This document shows, piece after piece, positions 14,961 through 24,203 of a DNA stretch of 38,718 nt. The notes beneath the pieces were generated by a model. It did not search any database. It saw nothing but the letters and a program-made list of their open reading frames with translations, and was not told the origin of the DNA. Within the stretch, counting starts at the first letter, position 1, and the number at the start of each line of letters is the position of its first letter. A program made the translations under genes and the position numbers. Location of the stretch: assembly GCA_015057635.1 (NCBI GenBank), contig SVEB01000110.1:1-38718 (forward strand), written 5' to 3'. The stretch comes from Lachnospiraceae bacterium. GTDB taxonomy: Bacteria; Bacillota; Clostridia; Lachnospirales; Lachnospiraceae.

Positions 14961-16823
14961 CTATGAGCGGATTCCTTCACTCAAAAGGTCGCTTCCACGC
15001 TTTTTAAACTCTTCCAGTTTCCCAAATGTATCTTCAATCACCTGTTTTTTATTTTTCCTTGCATTCTCGTCCATCTGAAGCGTCTGCTTAAAATCACTCA
15101 GACAATATTCTAAATGTCGGATATGCCGTTTCATCATAGCGCTGTAATCATTCAAAAGATAGATATGTGCCTCCTTTAAAGACAAAGAAATTGACTCCAT
15201 CACCTCTTCTTTCTTTTTCTCCAAATATTTAAAAAGTCCCTGATATAATTGCTCATCATCAATCAGGTCATTCTTATAATTTAATAACATGCCATGAATG
15301 GATATAGAGCTTTTTCCAATATAGCCACAGTTGCCTGCAAGTTGGATAGATGAATCAATCATCTTGCTCGGCCCCCCTAAAATCATTTGTATCGTCTCAT
15401 TGATAACCTGATTGCAATGGAAGGCAAGAGAACCACATCCAAAATTCTTAATAGCGATTTGAGAACATCGGCTCATTAAAGGATCTTTAGACGCTGCGGC
15501 CTCTTCTATCTCCTTTCCCTCCTCTTCCTTATCAAATAGGAGCTCTTTTCTTGCTTCAGTCTCAATAACAGCGATCTCTTCCACAATAATAGATTTTGCG
15601 TTTAAAATTGTCGTTGCAATCTCATCATGAAGATTATATTCCAATCTAGCCAGTTCAGAAATCCGATTCTCCCTGCTCAGTTTACGCGCATTACATTCCT
15701 TCTGAAATGTTAAAACCTCATTCTTTAATTCTTTTTCCTTTTCTTCGACCAGCTTCAAAACCCGCTCATTTAGTTCACTAAATTTCTCACTGATCATAGA
15801 CTGTGCCTCTTTTGCCAGTTCCGTATGTTTCCGCTCATAATTAAAACGTTTCTTCATCTGCTGCTGCATCTGCTGTTGCACTTCAATAGGAGCCGCTATA
15901 AACTCAAGATTTCGCTTCAAGCACCTGGTCATCTGATCCACCTGTTCTATGATGCGATATGCGACCGGTAATAAGTTCTCTTCGGTGCGCTTCTTATAAA
16001 GAGAATCCCAAATTTCTTTTTCTAATCGGCTGTGCTGCCTGGACGGAGATTTCTTATGAAGTTTGCTTACACGCTTCGGACATGCCACCGGTACAATCTT
16101 AATGGACCGATAGGCAATTGGAGTCGCTTCTTTAATCCGTTTCCGGTTGTTCATCGGCACCCCCTTCGAATGCTGAAGCTGTTCCGTCTTCGTAAGAGGG
16201 AAAATCACATTATCACACTGCTTATAAGCGGAGCATAAAAACTTCATCTCCTCATCATTAAACGGCGTCAGGATATCTCCTACAAACAGCATCAGGTCTG
16301 CGTAATGAAGATAGCCATAGGTAAGCTCATTCATGCACCCATAAAATGAATGAATACCTGGCGTATCCACAAATACAAGTCCGTTCTTGAGTGATTGATT
16401 CGGAGTCTGAATATGAAGAAACCGGATTGTAATATGAGAATCCGATTCCAGCTGTTCCATATAGCTTTCTAATTCTTCGCGTTTCACTTTATGTACAAAC
16501 GAGCGTTTAATCTTCGTATCTTCTTTGTCATAAAATACCTGAATTTCTTCTTCTTCCCCATAACAGAACATGGTAACGAATTTATTCGTATGTTCCTTGC
16601 TTAATACGCTAAGATCTGTTTCCCTAAGATACGTTCTTAACAGACTTGATTTTCCTCGTCCATTATCTCCGCACACAACAACACATAGCCGAAGTTTATC
16701 AAGATGCTCCCTGCAATTATCCAATATCGGCCTGATATCCGTTATATCGAATACAGTCGCCAGATTTTCCACATCGTTACATAGTCTGATTATCTCATCT
16801 TTATACGCTATAAAATTATTCAT
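14961..16823 (-). CDS. Dynamin-like GTPase family protein
   Basis: 620 residues. G1 is GDNGRGKSS (52-60); G3 is DTPG (153-156), preceded by LVFV; a plausible G4 is LTKTEQ (about 218). A Thr-containing stretch near residue 79 could be G2. After the GTPase domain (about 40-290) come long charged helices predicted to form coiled coils (about 320-440 and 510-610) separated by a less charged region around 460-500. The layout is that of bacterial dynamin-like proteins, which bind and remodel membranes. There is no obvious membrane-spanning helix and no second dynamin partner beside it, unlike tandem DynAB or LeoABC loci. GGAGATAGGG precedes the ATG. The leader carries an unusually perfect second ribosome binding site at 16887-16897. 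Confidence 0.75.
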   Translation of the reverse strand: MNNFIAYKDEIIRLCNDVENLATVFDITDIRPILDNCREHLDKLRLCVVVCGDNGRGKSSLLRTYLRETDLSVLSKEHTNKFVTMFCYGEEEEIQVFYDKEDTKIKRSFVHKVKREELESYMEQLESDSHITIRFLHIQTPNQSLKNGLVFVDTPGIHSFYGCMNELTYGYLHYADLMLFVGDILTPFNDEEMKFLCSAYKQCDNVIFPLTKTEQLQHSKGVPMNNRKRIKEATPIAYRSIKIVPVACPKRVSKLHKKSPSRQHSRLEKEIWDSLYKKRTEENLLPVAYRIIEQVDQMTRCLKRNLEFIAAPIEVQQQMQQQMKKRFNYERKHTELAKEAQSMISEKFSELNERVLKLVEEKEKELKNEVLTFQKECNARKLSRENRISELARLEYNLHDEIATTILNAKSIIVEEIAVIETEARKELLFDKEEEGKEIEEAAASKDPLMSRCSQIAIKNFGCGSLAFHCNQVINETIQMILGGPSKMIDSSIQLAGNCGYIGKSSISIHGMLLNYKNDLIDDEQLYQGLFKYLEKKKEEVMESISLSLKEAHIYLLNDYSAMMKRHIRHLEYCLSDFKQTLQMDENARKNKKQVIEDTFGKLEEFKKRGSDLLSEGIRS

Positions 16824-16865
16824 AATCCCTATCTCCGATACTCAATATTTTCGTTTACGTTTCTG

Positions 16866-16897
16866 TTACAAAACCATGAACGGAAGACCTCCTTTCT
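16866..16897 (-). promoter_or_regulatory. Leader element: near-perfect Shine-Dalgarno with three-codon ORF
   Basis: On the minus strand AGAAAGGAGGT (16887-16897) matches 11 bases of the 16S rRNA anti-SD complement. Nine bases on is ATG-GTT-TTG-TAA (16866-16877), encoding only M-V-L. The dynamin-like gene starts 42 bases later at its own site. It may be a leader peptide or a ribosome-binding mRNA-stabilising site. Confidence 0.5.
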
Positions 16898-16963
16898 AAG
16901 TCATATAGCATATTATACAATTTTCTATATCTTTTTTCCCTATCTACACACAATATAACCAAA

Positions 16964-16999
16964 TTTTGTATGCTTTGCAAGGAGAAAAAGCATACAAAA
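16964..16999 (-). terminator. Second hairpin after the LacI gene
   Basis: TTTTGTATGCTTT pairs with AAAGCATACAAAA. It directly follows, and shares a few bases with, the first terminator at 16998-17035, making a tandem pair on the minus strand. Confidence 0.6.
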
Positions 17000-17035
17000 A
17001 AGGATGTAATTCATCATTTAATACTACATCCTTTT
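16998..17035 (-). terminator. Intrinsic terminator of the maltodextrin operon
   Basis: AAAAGGATGTA pairs with TACATCCTTTT around a 16-base AT-rich loop. On the minus strand the stem runs into TTTTTT. It ends the operon after the LacI gene. Confidence 0.8.
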
Positions 17036-17101
17036 ATAATCATTCCATATTCCATTTTTTAAGACTGAAGAAAATTTCGTTTTATATATAACCATCTGTT
17101 T

Positions 17102-18139
17102 TTATTTTTCATGAAAAGAAGAAGTAGACTCCCCGATCATTAGTGTCCCAGAAAAGATACGAAACTGATGTACTTTTCTGGACTTTATTACATCAAACAG
17201 AAGGCGGATGGAGTATTGTGCCATCTCTTCTGCAGGCTGTTTTAATGTCGTCAGGCTTGGTATGTAATAAGAGCTGATATCCAGTCCATCAAATCCGATT
17301 ACAGAGTAATCTTCCGGAATTCGTTTCCCACTCTCATGTATTGCCCGCATTGCACCGATTGCAATACTATCGGAGACCGCAAATAATGCACTGAATGATG
17401 CATCGGAATTTAGAAGTTTCTTCGTGATGCTATAACCATTCTCCATTGTATAAGGATTGGAGTCATCCTGAATCACCATCCGCAAAGCTGGGTCCGGTAT
17501 GATTCCATGTTCCTTTAGCGCCTTTTCATACCCAAGATGTCGTTGCCATCCGATGCTTCCCTCTTCCATCTCAGCCGTAATGATGGCAATCCGTTTATGC
17601 CCCAGCTTGCATAGAAAATCCACAATGCGATAGCTCTCCTTATAGTCGTCTACCGATACTACGGAACAGATTCCAGCTTCCCATTCTCGAATGAGCCCAA
17701 CCGTGCACAAAACATATGGAACGGTTACTTGACGAAGCCTTTCTTGGGAGTGAGAAAAACAGCCACCTAAAAAGATGATGCCAAGCGGCTTCTTTTCTTT
17801 GACCAAAGACAATGCGACGTCTATCTCATCTTCTCTTTCTTCCACTTGTTGCAGAATAAACGAATACCGTCTGCTGTAAATCTCCTCTTCAAAAACCTTA
17901 ATCATCTTGCTGAAAAACGGATTGCTGATTCCTTTTACCAGCACTGCGATTGCTTTGGAATTAGAGCGTTTCAGATTTCTTGCGCTGTTATTTGGAATAT
18001 AATGATATTCCTGAATTGCCTCCATAACTTTAACCCGTGTCTCTTCATTAATATCGGGATGATTGTTCATAGCCCTGGATACTGTACTGACACCTACCCC
18101 GCAAATCCTCGCGATATCCTTTATTGTAATGGTTTCCAT
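17102..18139 (-). CDS. LacI-family transcriptional regulator of the maltodextrin operon
   Basis: 345 residues. The N-terminal HTH is ITIKDIARICGVGVSTVSRA (about 4-23), followed by a hinge helix region with YIPNNSARNLKR. The rest is a periplasmic-binding-protein-like sugar domain (about 60-340) with GISNPFFS near its start and YSVIGFDGLDIS, a typical LacI/GalR core motif. It is the last gene of the operon, 66 bases after the glucanotransferase, so it probably represses its own operon through the two operator-like sites near 22950 and 23030 and responds to maltose or maltodextrin. The effector is inferred from the neighbours only. Confidence 0.9.
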   Translation of the reverse strand: METITIKDIARICGVGVSTVSRAMNNHPDINEETRVKVMEAIQEYHYIPNNSARNLKRSNSKAIAVLVKGISNPFFSKMIKVFEEEIYSRRYSFILQQVEEREDEIDVALSLVKEKKPLGIIFLGGCFSHSQERLRQVTVPYVLCTVGLIREWEAGICSVVSVDDYKESYRIVDFLCKLGHKRIAIITAEMEEGSIGWQRHLGYEKALKEHGIIPDPALRMVIQDDSNPYTMENGYSITKKLLNSDASFSALFAVSDSIAIGAMRAIHESGKRIPEDYSVIGFDGLDISSYYIPSLTTLKQPAEEMAQYSIRLLFDVIKSRKVHQFRIFSGTLMIGESTSSFHEK

Positions 18140-18205
18140 GCTTTTCCCTTCTTCCTTTTCTTATATAATCGGTCGTTTGTGTACTTCTGCCTGTATCTTA
18201 TCCAA

Positions 18206-19711
18206 CTATTCCGAAAACGATTTTCCTTCCGGAAGTCTTCCGTATAATTTTGCCATCTTCCGTATTCTCTTTTCCAGTTCTTCTGTCAGTTCTTCCTTTG
18301 CAAAGCGATAACACCAGTTTCCACCGAGCGTAGAAGGTATATTGATTCTTGCTTCACTTCCCTTAGAAAGATAGTCCTGTAAAGGAACGATACACAATTC
18401 CGCCACACTTGCCTCAGCAAGCCGAATAAAATCCCATGGGATCTCATCTTCTGCAGCCCCTGCATTGTTCATATAATCAATGGAAAACTTCCGGTCTGCT
18501 TCTGAAATCGCCTGATACCATCCTTTTATTGTATCATTATCATGAGTGCCTGTATATACCACACAGTGATGTTCATAATTATGAGGAAGGTAATCACTCT
18601 CTTCCCTTGAATCAAACGCAAACTGTATCACCTTCATCCCAGGATATCCCGTTTTCCTTACAAGCTCCCGAATCCGATCCGTCAGATATCCCAAATCTTC
18701 TGCTATAATCGGCTTATCTCCAAGGCTTTTCTTTAAAGCCTCAAATAATTCCATGCCTGGACCATCCTTCCATTCTCCATTTGTAGCATCCTTTTGCCCA
18801 TATGGAATAGAATAATAGCCATCAAATCCCCGAAAATGATCAATTCGCAATACATCATATAGAGCAAAACAGTTCTGAATTCTCTTAATCCACCATTCAT
18901 ACCCTGTCTTTTGGTGATATTCCCAGTCATATAATGGATTCCCCCACAGCTGCCCGGTCTTTGCGAATGCATCTGGTGGACATCCTGCAACCGCAATCGG
19001 CTTCATCTCTTCATCTAACTGAAACAACCTTGGATTGCTCCACGTATCCGCACTGTCATATGCTGCATAGATTGGCAGATCCCCAATAATGAGAATTCCC
19101 TTCTGATTCGCATACTGCTTCAAAGCTCTCCATTGCTTAAAAAATTCATATTGAATAAAATGATAAAATTCTGTCTGTTCATGCAGGATAATGGAATAAT
19201 AGTTCATGCGCTCTGCATCACGCTTTATAATCCTTTGATCCCATTCATCAATCCCTTTATCATGATAATAATTTTTGATTGCCATGTAAAGAGCATAATC
19301 GTTCAGCCAAAAGCCATTCTCCTGATTGAAAGCCTCATAATCGTCCGGCATATTCTTAATGAAACGAAGATATGCCTGCTTTAAAATCATAAAACGATTC
19401 TCATAGATTGCGGCATAATCAATATGACTCTGATCCGATCCAAAATTCAGAGAATCACACTCTTCTTTCTTGAGCAGTCCCTCTTCAATCAGGCGCTCCA
19501 GATCAATATAATACGGATTCCCCGCAAAAGTAGAAAATGACTGATAAGGCGAATCCCCATAGCCGGTTGGTCCAAGTGGGAGAATCTGCCAGTATTTCTG
19601 TCCTGCTCTCTCTAAAAAGTCGATAAACTCATACGCTTCCTTAGAAAAACATCCTATTCCATACTTTCCAGGAAGCGCACTCACTGGTAATAATATTCCG
19701 CTCGCTCTCAT
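18206..19711 (-). CDS. malQ: 4-alpha-glucanotransferase (GH77, amylomaltase)
   Basis: Transfers alpha-1,4-glucan segments between maltodextrins and releases glucose, in the cytoplasm. The 501-residue length is that of the short amylomaltase type without N-terminal extension. It begins with the family motif SGILLPVSALPGKYGIGCF. Catalytic residues are visible: nucleophile Asp in LRIDHFRGFDGYYSIP (about 290), acid/base Glu in IIAEDLG (about 334) and the third carboxylate in THDNDTIKGW (about 390). WQILPLGPTGYGDSPYQ is also typical. It follows the second permease by 21 bases and precedes the LacI gene, so it handles the sugars imported by the transporter of the same operon. Confidence 0.95.
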   Translation of the reverse strand: MRASGILLPVSALPGKYGIGCFSKEAYEFIDFLERAGQKYWQILPLGPTGYGDSPYQSFSTFAGNPYYIDLERLIEEGLLKKEECDSLNFGSDQSHIDYAAIYENRFMILKQAYLRFIKNMPDDYEAFNQENGFWLNDYALYMAIKNYYHDKGIDEWDQRIIKRDAERMNYYSIILHEQTEFYHFIQYEFFKQWRALKQYANQKGILIIGDLPIYAAYDSADTWSNPRLFQLDEEMKPIAVAGCPPDAFAKTGQLWGNPLYDWEYHQKTGYEWWIKRIQNCFALYDVLRIDHFRGFDGYYSIPYGQKDATNGEWKDGPGMELFEALKKSLGDKPIIAEDLGYLTDRIRELVRKTGYPGMKVIQFAFDSREESDYLPHNYEHHCVVYTGTHDNDTIKGWYQAISEADRKFSIDYMNNAGAAEDEIPWDFIRLAEASVAELCIVPLQDYLSKGSEARINIPSTLGGNWCYRFAKEELTEELEKRIRKMAKLYGRLPEGKSFSE

Positions 19712-19732
19712 ATACAGATTCCTTCCTTTCCA

Positions 19733-20569
19733 TCATCCCTTTACTGCACCTGCTGTAACGCCTTTGATAATATATTTCTGACAGCTCAGGTAAAATAAAA
19801 CGATTGGAATGATTGCAAGCACCAGCATAGCCATCATGGCCCCCATATCAATGGAACCGTAACCGCCTTTCAGATACTGAATTGCAATTGGTATTGTCTT
19901 ATAATCACGTCCGATTACCAGATATGGAAGCAAATAGTCATTCCAAATCCACATGACATTTAGAATGGATACCGTTATAACAATTGGTTTCAGCATTGGA
20001 AGCACCACCTGAAAATAAGTCTGTACCGGATTGCATCCATCTATAATGGACGCTTCCTCTATCTCAAGCGGTATGGACTTCACAAATCCACAAAACATAA
20101 AAACTGACAACCCTGAGCCAAATCCCAGATAGATTAGCATAATACCGATTGGATTATCCAGATGCGTCATATTCGCCACTTTTGTCATCGTAAACATTAC
20201 CATCTGAAATGGAACAATCATAGAGAATACAAATAAATAATAAAGTGCATTTGTCACTTTTGACTTAACACGGGTTATATACCAGGCTGTCATTGCGGTA
20301 AGCAATATAATCAACAGAACAGATCCGACTGTGATGAGAAAAGACCATCCAAAGGCAGAAACAAATTTTATCTTCTTAATGCCTTCTATATAGTTCTCCA
20401 GTCCCGAAAAAGTCTCCTGACTTGGGAATTGAAATGGAGCGTCACTGATATAGAGTTTTCCTTTAAACGAATTCATAAGCACAATAAAAATGGGTGCCAA
20501 AAACAATACTGCCAGACAAAATAGAATAATCAGTATAATGATATCACTCGCCTTTTGCTTTGCTTTCAT
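19733..20569 (-). CDS. Sugar ABC transporter permease, MalG-like
   Basis: 278 residues with six predicted membrane helices. The inner-membrane permease signature EEASIIDGCNPVQTYFQVVLPM (about 172-193; EAA loop) contacts the ATPase. It ends with KGVTAGAVKG, the typical C-terminus of MalG-type carbohydrate permeases. Its start codon overlaps the stop of the other permease by one base, so translation is coupled. With the binding protein and MalF-like partner it forms a CUT1-type importer. Confidence 0.92.
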   Translation of the reverse strand: MKAKQKASDIIILIILFCLAVLFLAPIFIVLMNSFKGKLYISDAPFQFPSQETFSGLENYIEGIKKIKFVSAFGWSFLITVGSVLLIILLTAMTAWYITRVKSKVTNALYYLFVFSMIVPFQMVMFTMTKVANMTHLDNPIGIMLIYLGFGSGLSVFMFCGFVKSIPLEIEEASIIDGCNPVQTYFQVVLPMLKPIVITVSILNVMWIWNDYLLPYLVIGRDYKTIPIAIQYLKGGYGSIDMGAMMAMLVLAIIPIVLFYLSCQKYIIKGVTAGAVKG

Positions 20570-21411
20570 CAGCTTTCAACCTCCTTCTTCCTTGTAATCT
20601 TCAGCTGAAGCAGTGCGATTGCCGCCACAATAAGGAAGAACACAACTGCTTTTGCCTGTCCGACACCCTCCCATCCGTTCCTGCCATAAAAGGTATCATA
20701 GATATCTAATGCCAGCATAGAGCTTCGTTTGGATGGATCACCTGCTGTCAGCGCCAGGTTTTGATCGAATAATTTGAAAGAGTTAGAAAGTGTTAAGAAC
20801 AAACAGATTGTAATAGATGGCATCACCATTGGAAGGGTCACGTGACGCAAAAGCTGCCACTTAGATGCGCCGTCGATCTTTGCCGCTTCTGTTAAGTCAT
20901 CCGGAACGTTTTGAATGCCAGCAATATAAATAATCATCATATATCCGATCATCTGCCAATTCATCAGCACGACCAGTCCCCAAAAGCCGTAGTTTTCAGA
21001 ATAAGTTAATGTCACACCATAGCGGTAAAGAATACCGTTAATAATCAGTTTCCATATGTATCCTAGCACGATGCCGCCAATCAGGTTTGGCATAAAGAAT
21101 ATGGTTCGGAATACATTGGTGCCTCTCTTGCCTCTTGTCAGCAATAATGCCACCGCAAATGCAAAGATGTTAATGGTAAGCACCGATACCACCACAAATC
21201 GTGTCGTAAACCAAAGTGCATTTAAAAAATCATGATTTTGAAATGCTTTTATATAATTATCAATACCAACAAAAGATGCATCGTTCACTGTAGTGAACTT
21301 CGTAAAAGACAGATAGATTCCAAGCAGGAATGGAATTAAGAAAGCAATAGTAAAGGCTGCCAGCGTTGGCAGTACAAACAGAGGAAAATATTTTTTCAGA
21401 TTGCGGTTCAC
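20569..21411 (-). CDS. Sugar ABC transporter permease, MalF-like
   Basis: 280 residues with six predicted helices; the first starts at about residue 9 (FPLFVLPTLAAFTIAFLIPF). The EAA loop reads LTEAAKIDGASKWQLLRHVT (about 183-202). It lacks the large periplasmic loop and extra helices of E. coli MalF, as usual for Gram-positive CUT1 permeases. It pairs with the MalG-like product of the overlapping downstream gene. A terminator-like hairpin precedes it and may lower its expression relative to the binding protein. Confidence 0.92.
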   Translation of the reverse strand: MNRNLKKYFPLFVLPTLAAFTIAFLIPFLLGIYLSFTKFTTVNDASFVGIDNYIKAFQNHDFLNALWFTTRFVVVSVLTINIFAFAVALLLTRGKRGTNVFRTIFFMPNLIGGIVLGYIWKLIINGILYRYGVTLTYSENYGFWGLVVLMNWQMIGYMMIIYIAGIQNVPDDLTEAAKIDGASKWQLLRHVTLPMVMPSITICLFLTLSNSFKLFDQNLALTAGDPSKRSSMLALDIYDTFYGRNGWEGVGQAKAVVFFLIVAAIALLQLKITRKKEVES

Positions 21412-21502
21412 ACTTTATGTCCCCTTTCTCGATTTGAATTTGAATCCTTGGAATTTTTAATTATTCAGAAGACAGGAAAATTTTATGAACTTCCAACTCA
21501 TT

Positions 21503-21545
21503 AAAAAAGGGTGCTGCAAAATAGGCACTCTATTTTGTAGCACCC
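21503..21545 (-). terminator. Terminator-like hairpin inside the operon
   Basis: A 15-bp stem (21509-21523 with 21531-21545, one G-U type mismatch) is followed on the minus strand by TTTTTT. It lies between the binding protein and the permease genes, where partial termination typically gives excess binding protein. Confidence 0.8.
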
Positions 21546-21564
21546 AGGTGATGAACCAAACTGG

Positions 21565-22899
21565 TTACTGGTTAGCTTTTTCGGATTTCCAAGCATCCTT
21601 TACAGTAGATACGACATAATCCCAATCCTGATTGCCCTGTGTGTATTCAAGAAGCGCATCACCAAACTGATTCTTAAATTCCTCACTTGGGAATGCTGCG
21701 AATGTCCATACAACAGATGTGGTATCTTTCTCCATCCATGCAAGAACTTCTTTGGATAATGGATCACTTGGCTTCTCTTTATCCGTAAAGGTATCAAACG
21801 GAGAAATAAATCCAAGCTGATTTACAACATAATCTTTTCCTTTTTCGGAGCTGAACAGCCAATATAAGAAATCTTCAGATGCTTTCTGTAACTCTTCCGA
21901 TACTTTGCTATTGATAGCGAAATAGTTCTCGGTACCAACACATAATCCCTGACTTTCTTCTCCTGCCACTCCGGTGTAAATTGGCATAAACTTAATATTA
22001 TCTTCGCTTACTACATTGCCGGATACTTCGTTGATCTGTGCCCAAGCCCAGTTACCATTCTGAACCATTGCACATTTGCCAAGTGCAAACTCTGCCATGG
22101 AGTCAGCAACAGATTTTCCACTTAACATGCCTTTATCCGTGCAGGAGTTATTGATGTATAAATCAAATACATTACGGAAGTTATCAGAATAAGAGAAGTT
22201 GATCTCATTTGCTGCAAGACCTGCCAATACGGTGCTATCATAAGCGGTATTGTCTTTGAATTCATAGTATAACGGCAGATTAGCTAAATGAGTCTGCCAT
22301 CTCCACTGTTCACCGGATGCCATGGATGTGGAAGCAAACACACCATCAATTCCAAGATCTGCTTTCTTGCTCTGCATATCTTCTACCACACTCTTTAATG
22401 TTGCGAAATTTTTAATCTCATCCATGGATGAAACAACTCCGCCCATCTCAAAGTACTTGTTCATGATTGCCTGATTATAAATAATACCATAACCTTCTAC
22501 TGCATATGGAACACCATAAACACCATCGCCCTCTGTTACTGCAAGACTCTTATCAGTCAGATGTGCATAAAGATCGGTATCCTTTAAATCTACACAGTAA
22601 TCTTTCCAGTTCTGATATCCGACTGGCCCATTAATCTGAAAGATTGTAGGCGGATCTGATTTTGACACTTCTGACCTTAATGTCTCTTCATATGTACCAG
22701 ATGCTGCTGTCACGACCTTAACCTTAACTCCGGTTTCTGCTTCATAGTCCTTAGCGATGTCCTCGTATACCTGTGCGATCTCTGGTTTGAAGTTCAGGAA
22801 ATAAATCTCCGTTGCTTTCTTGGATCCACATCCGGAACACAAAGAAGCTGTCATCAGTAAGGTTACAATTAATGCTACCGCTTTTTTGGCTCTCCACAT
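21565..22899 (-). CDS. Sugar ABC transporter substrate-binding lipoprotein, MalE-like
   Basis: GAGGGAT upstream selects the ATG at 22899, giving 444 residues; the frame is open 47 codons further but without a ribosome site. A lipoprotein signal peptide (MWRAKKAVALIVTLLMTASL) leads to Cys24. The body is a family 1 extracellular binding protein: EIYFLNFKPE, the YGVPYAVEGYGIIYN hinge motif, AMVQNGNWAW and GLCVGTENYFAINSK. It captures sugar, probably maltodextrin judging by the glucanotransferase in the operon, and delivers it to the permeases. No ATP-binding gene is in the operon; a shared ATPase must be encoded elsewhere. Confidence 0.92.
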   Translation of the reverse strand: MWRAKKAVALIVTLLMTASLCSGCGSKKATEIYFLNFKPEIAQVYEDIAKDYEAETGVKVKVVTAASGTYEETLRSEVSKSDPPTIFQINGPVGYQNWKDYCVDLKDTDLYAHLTDKSLAVTEGDGVYGVPYAVEGYGIIYNQAIMNKYFEMGGVVSSMDEIKNFATLKSVVEDMQSKKADLGIDGVFASTSMASGEQWRWQTHLANLPLYYEFKDNTAYDSTVLAGLAANEINFSYSDNFRNVFDLYINNSCTDKGMLSGKSVADSMAEFALGKCAMVQNGNWAWAQINEVSGNVVSEDNIKFMPIYTGVAGEESQGLCVGTENYFAINSKVSEELQKASEDFLYWLFSSEKGKDYVVNQLGFISPFDTFTDKEKPSDPLSKEVLAWMEKDTTSVVWTFAAFPSEEFKNQFGDALLEYTQGNQDWDYVVSTVKDAWKSEKANQ

Positions 22900-22949
22900 A
22901 ACAATTATCCCTCTTTCTTTCATTATAGTCAGCGGTCGAGATATTCCGT

Positions 22950-22965
22950 TTGGAAACGTTACCAA
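22950..22965. promoter_or_regulatory. LacI/CcpA-type operator upstream of the binding protein
   Basis: TTGGAAACGTTACCAA is a near-perfect palindrome centred on CG and fits the degenerate cre consensus TGNAANCGNTNNCA. It lies 51 bases before the start codon. The operon LacI protein or CcpA could bind. Confidence 0.65.
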
Positions 22966-23026
22966 TATGGAAAAAAAAGAGAATCTGTCATCCCCAATAC
23001 ACAACAGACTTATCAGAAACCTTCCC

Positions 23027-23040
23027 GGCATCGTTACCAA
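23027..23040. promoter_or_regulatory. Second operator-like site
   Basis: GGCATCGTTACCAA shares TCGTTACCAA-type half with the site at 22950, 75 bases away (about seven helical turns), which suits DNA looping. A weak -10 candidate (GATAAT on the minus strand) lies near 23080. The rest of the gap to 23261 is AT-rich; it contains a GTATGCA/TGCATAC hairpin at 23167-23185 of unknown role. Confidence 0.5.
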
Positions 23041-23255
23041 TTTACGTTCTCATTAATACCTCAACTCAACCTAGTTATATTATCTCACATTTTCTATATA
23101 TTTCCAGTATTTTTTATTTCTTTTTTATGACATTTTATATAAAAGAAGTCCTATATATTCTAAGAAGTATGCATTTTTTGCATACCTCTCGTGAAAACGT
23201 GTTCAGAATTTAGAAAATATGAATAATAAAGAAAAAGACAACTCCTGAATGAATC

Positions 23256-23283
23256 AAAAAAAGAATGGGCGCCTGCCCATTCT
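23256..23283 (-). terminator. Intrinsic terminator after GNAT gene
   Basis: AGAATGGGC pairs with GCCCATTCT around GCCT. On the minus strand it is followed by a run of seven T. Confidence 0.85.
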
Positions 23284-23289
23284 AATGAT

Positions 23290-23949
23290 CTATACACTTT
23301 CTGCCAATATCTTACGACGTACCATGCAATACTGTTTTAAATTAAAATGTTTTTCTACAATTTCAAATAAAGAGAATCCATAGTGCTTATACAGCTCTAC
23401 ATTCTTTTCATTATGCGTCTCAAGAGATACAAGCATGTCGTTTTGATCCGCATAAGAAAGGACCTCATTCATAAGAAGGCTTGAAATCCCATGGTGTTGC
23501 ATACTTGGGCGAACGGCAAGATAAATTACGTGAAGCCGCTTATCTTCGTGGATATCATCCGTCCATTTGGAATTCAGGTAATCTTTTCCCAGCATAAAAT
23601 GCCATAGTGTCTTCAGTGAACTGTCTTCTTTTATCAGGAAACGATCCGTCTTCAGATTCGCGGTCATTTCTTCTATGTAATCCCTTAAAACATGATAAGA
23701 CTCTGTCTCATCTGATACAACAATAATTCCGTTTAATTCCTCGCTATCCGCATAAATCTCACAAGTCTGAAAGAACTCTTCTAAATCACATTTAAATAGT
23801 TCCGGTAAAAGCCGCTTTCTTATATCTACATCCGGAATTAATTTTTCATATAGCGGATCTTTTTCAAAACACTCTGTCAGTAGCCCTTCTAATTTCTCTA
23901 AATCTTTTTTCTCAACACGATATAGATTATCGGTTTCCAAAATATTCAC
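23290..23949 (-). CDS. GNAT-family N-acetyltransferase
   Basis: 219 residues. The acetyl-CoA binding core is in the C-terminal half: VIYLAVRPSMQHHGISSLLM matches the Q/RxxGxG/A pyrophosphate loop, followed by LETHNEKNVELYKHYGFSLF, the usual beta4-alpha4 end of GNAT enzymes. The N-terminal 100 residues are divergent. The substrate is unknown. The upstream frame start is a GTG that lies only a few bases after AAGGTGA; a TTG three codons in (23940) has better spacing and may be the true start. It has its own promoter and terminator. Confidence 0.8.
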   Translation of the reverse strand: MNILETDNLYRVEKKDLEKLEGLLTECFEKDPLYEKLIPDVDIRKRLLPELFKCDLEEFFQTCEIYADSEELNGIIVVSDETESYHVLRDYIEEMTANLKTDRFLIKEDSSLKTLWHFMLGKDYLNSKWTDDIHEDKRLHVIYLAVRPSMQHHGISSLLMNEVLSYADQNDMLVSLETHNEKNVELYKHYGFSLFEIVEKHFNLKQYCMVRRKILAESV

Positions 23950-24008
23950 TCACCTTTTTTATGTTTTTACAATACTCGTTGCAATGCATGGTAATATTAT
24001 CCTTTCTT

Positions 24009-24036
24009 ATAGTAGCACGAATTAAAGATGTGTCAA
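24009..24036 (-). promoter_or_regulatory. Promoter for the GNAT gene
   Basis: On the minus strand TTGACA (24031-24036), a 16-base spacer and TACTAT (24009-24014). The rest of the 23950-24203 gap is AT-rich with one further imperfect hairpin at about 24159-24193 (GGAAGTTTTA against TAAAAACTTTC). Confidence 0.6.
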
Positions 24037-24203
24037 CTATATTTTTGCGATTTAAGCTATCCTTAACATAAATGAAACAAAGTAGCTCCGGACATCTTAT
24101 TTTTCCTAAATAATGTTGCTTTGTGGCGTCGAAGCATATGTATCGTACACATCCTTTTGGAAGTTTTATATCCTTAGGAAAGTAAAAACTTTCTCATGAA
24201 TAT

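Noticed and set aside
14961..16823. Dynamin-like gene as part of a defence or toxin-export system
   Set aside because: No partner dynamin, toxin or defence gene is adjacent; neighbours are a redox flavoprotein and a sugar operon.
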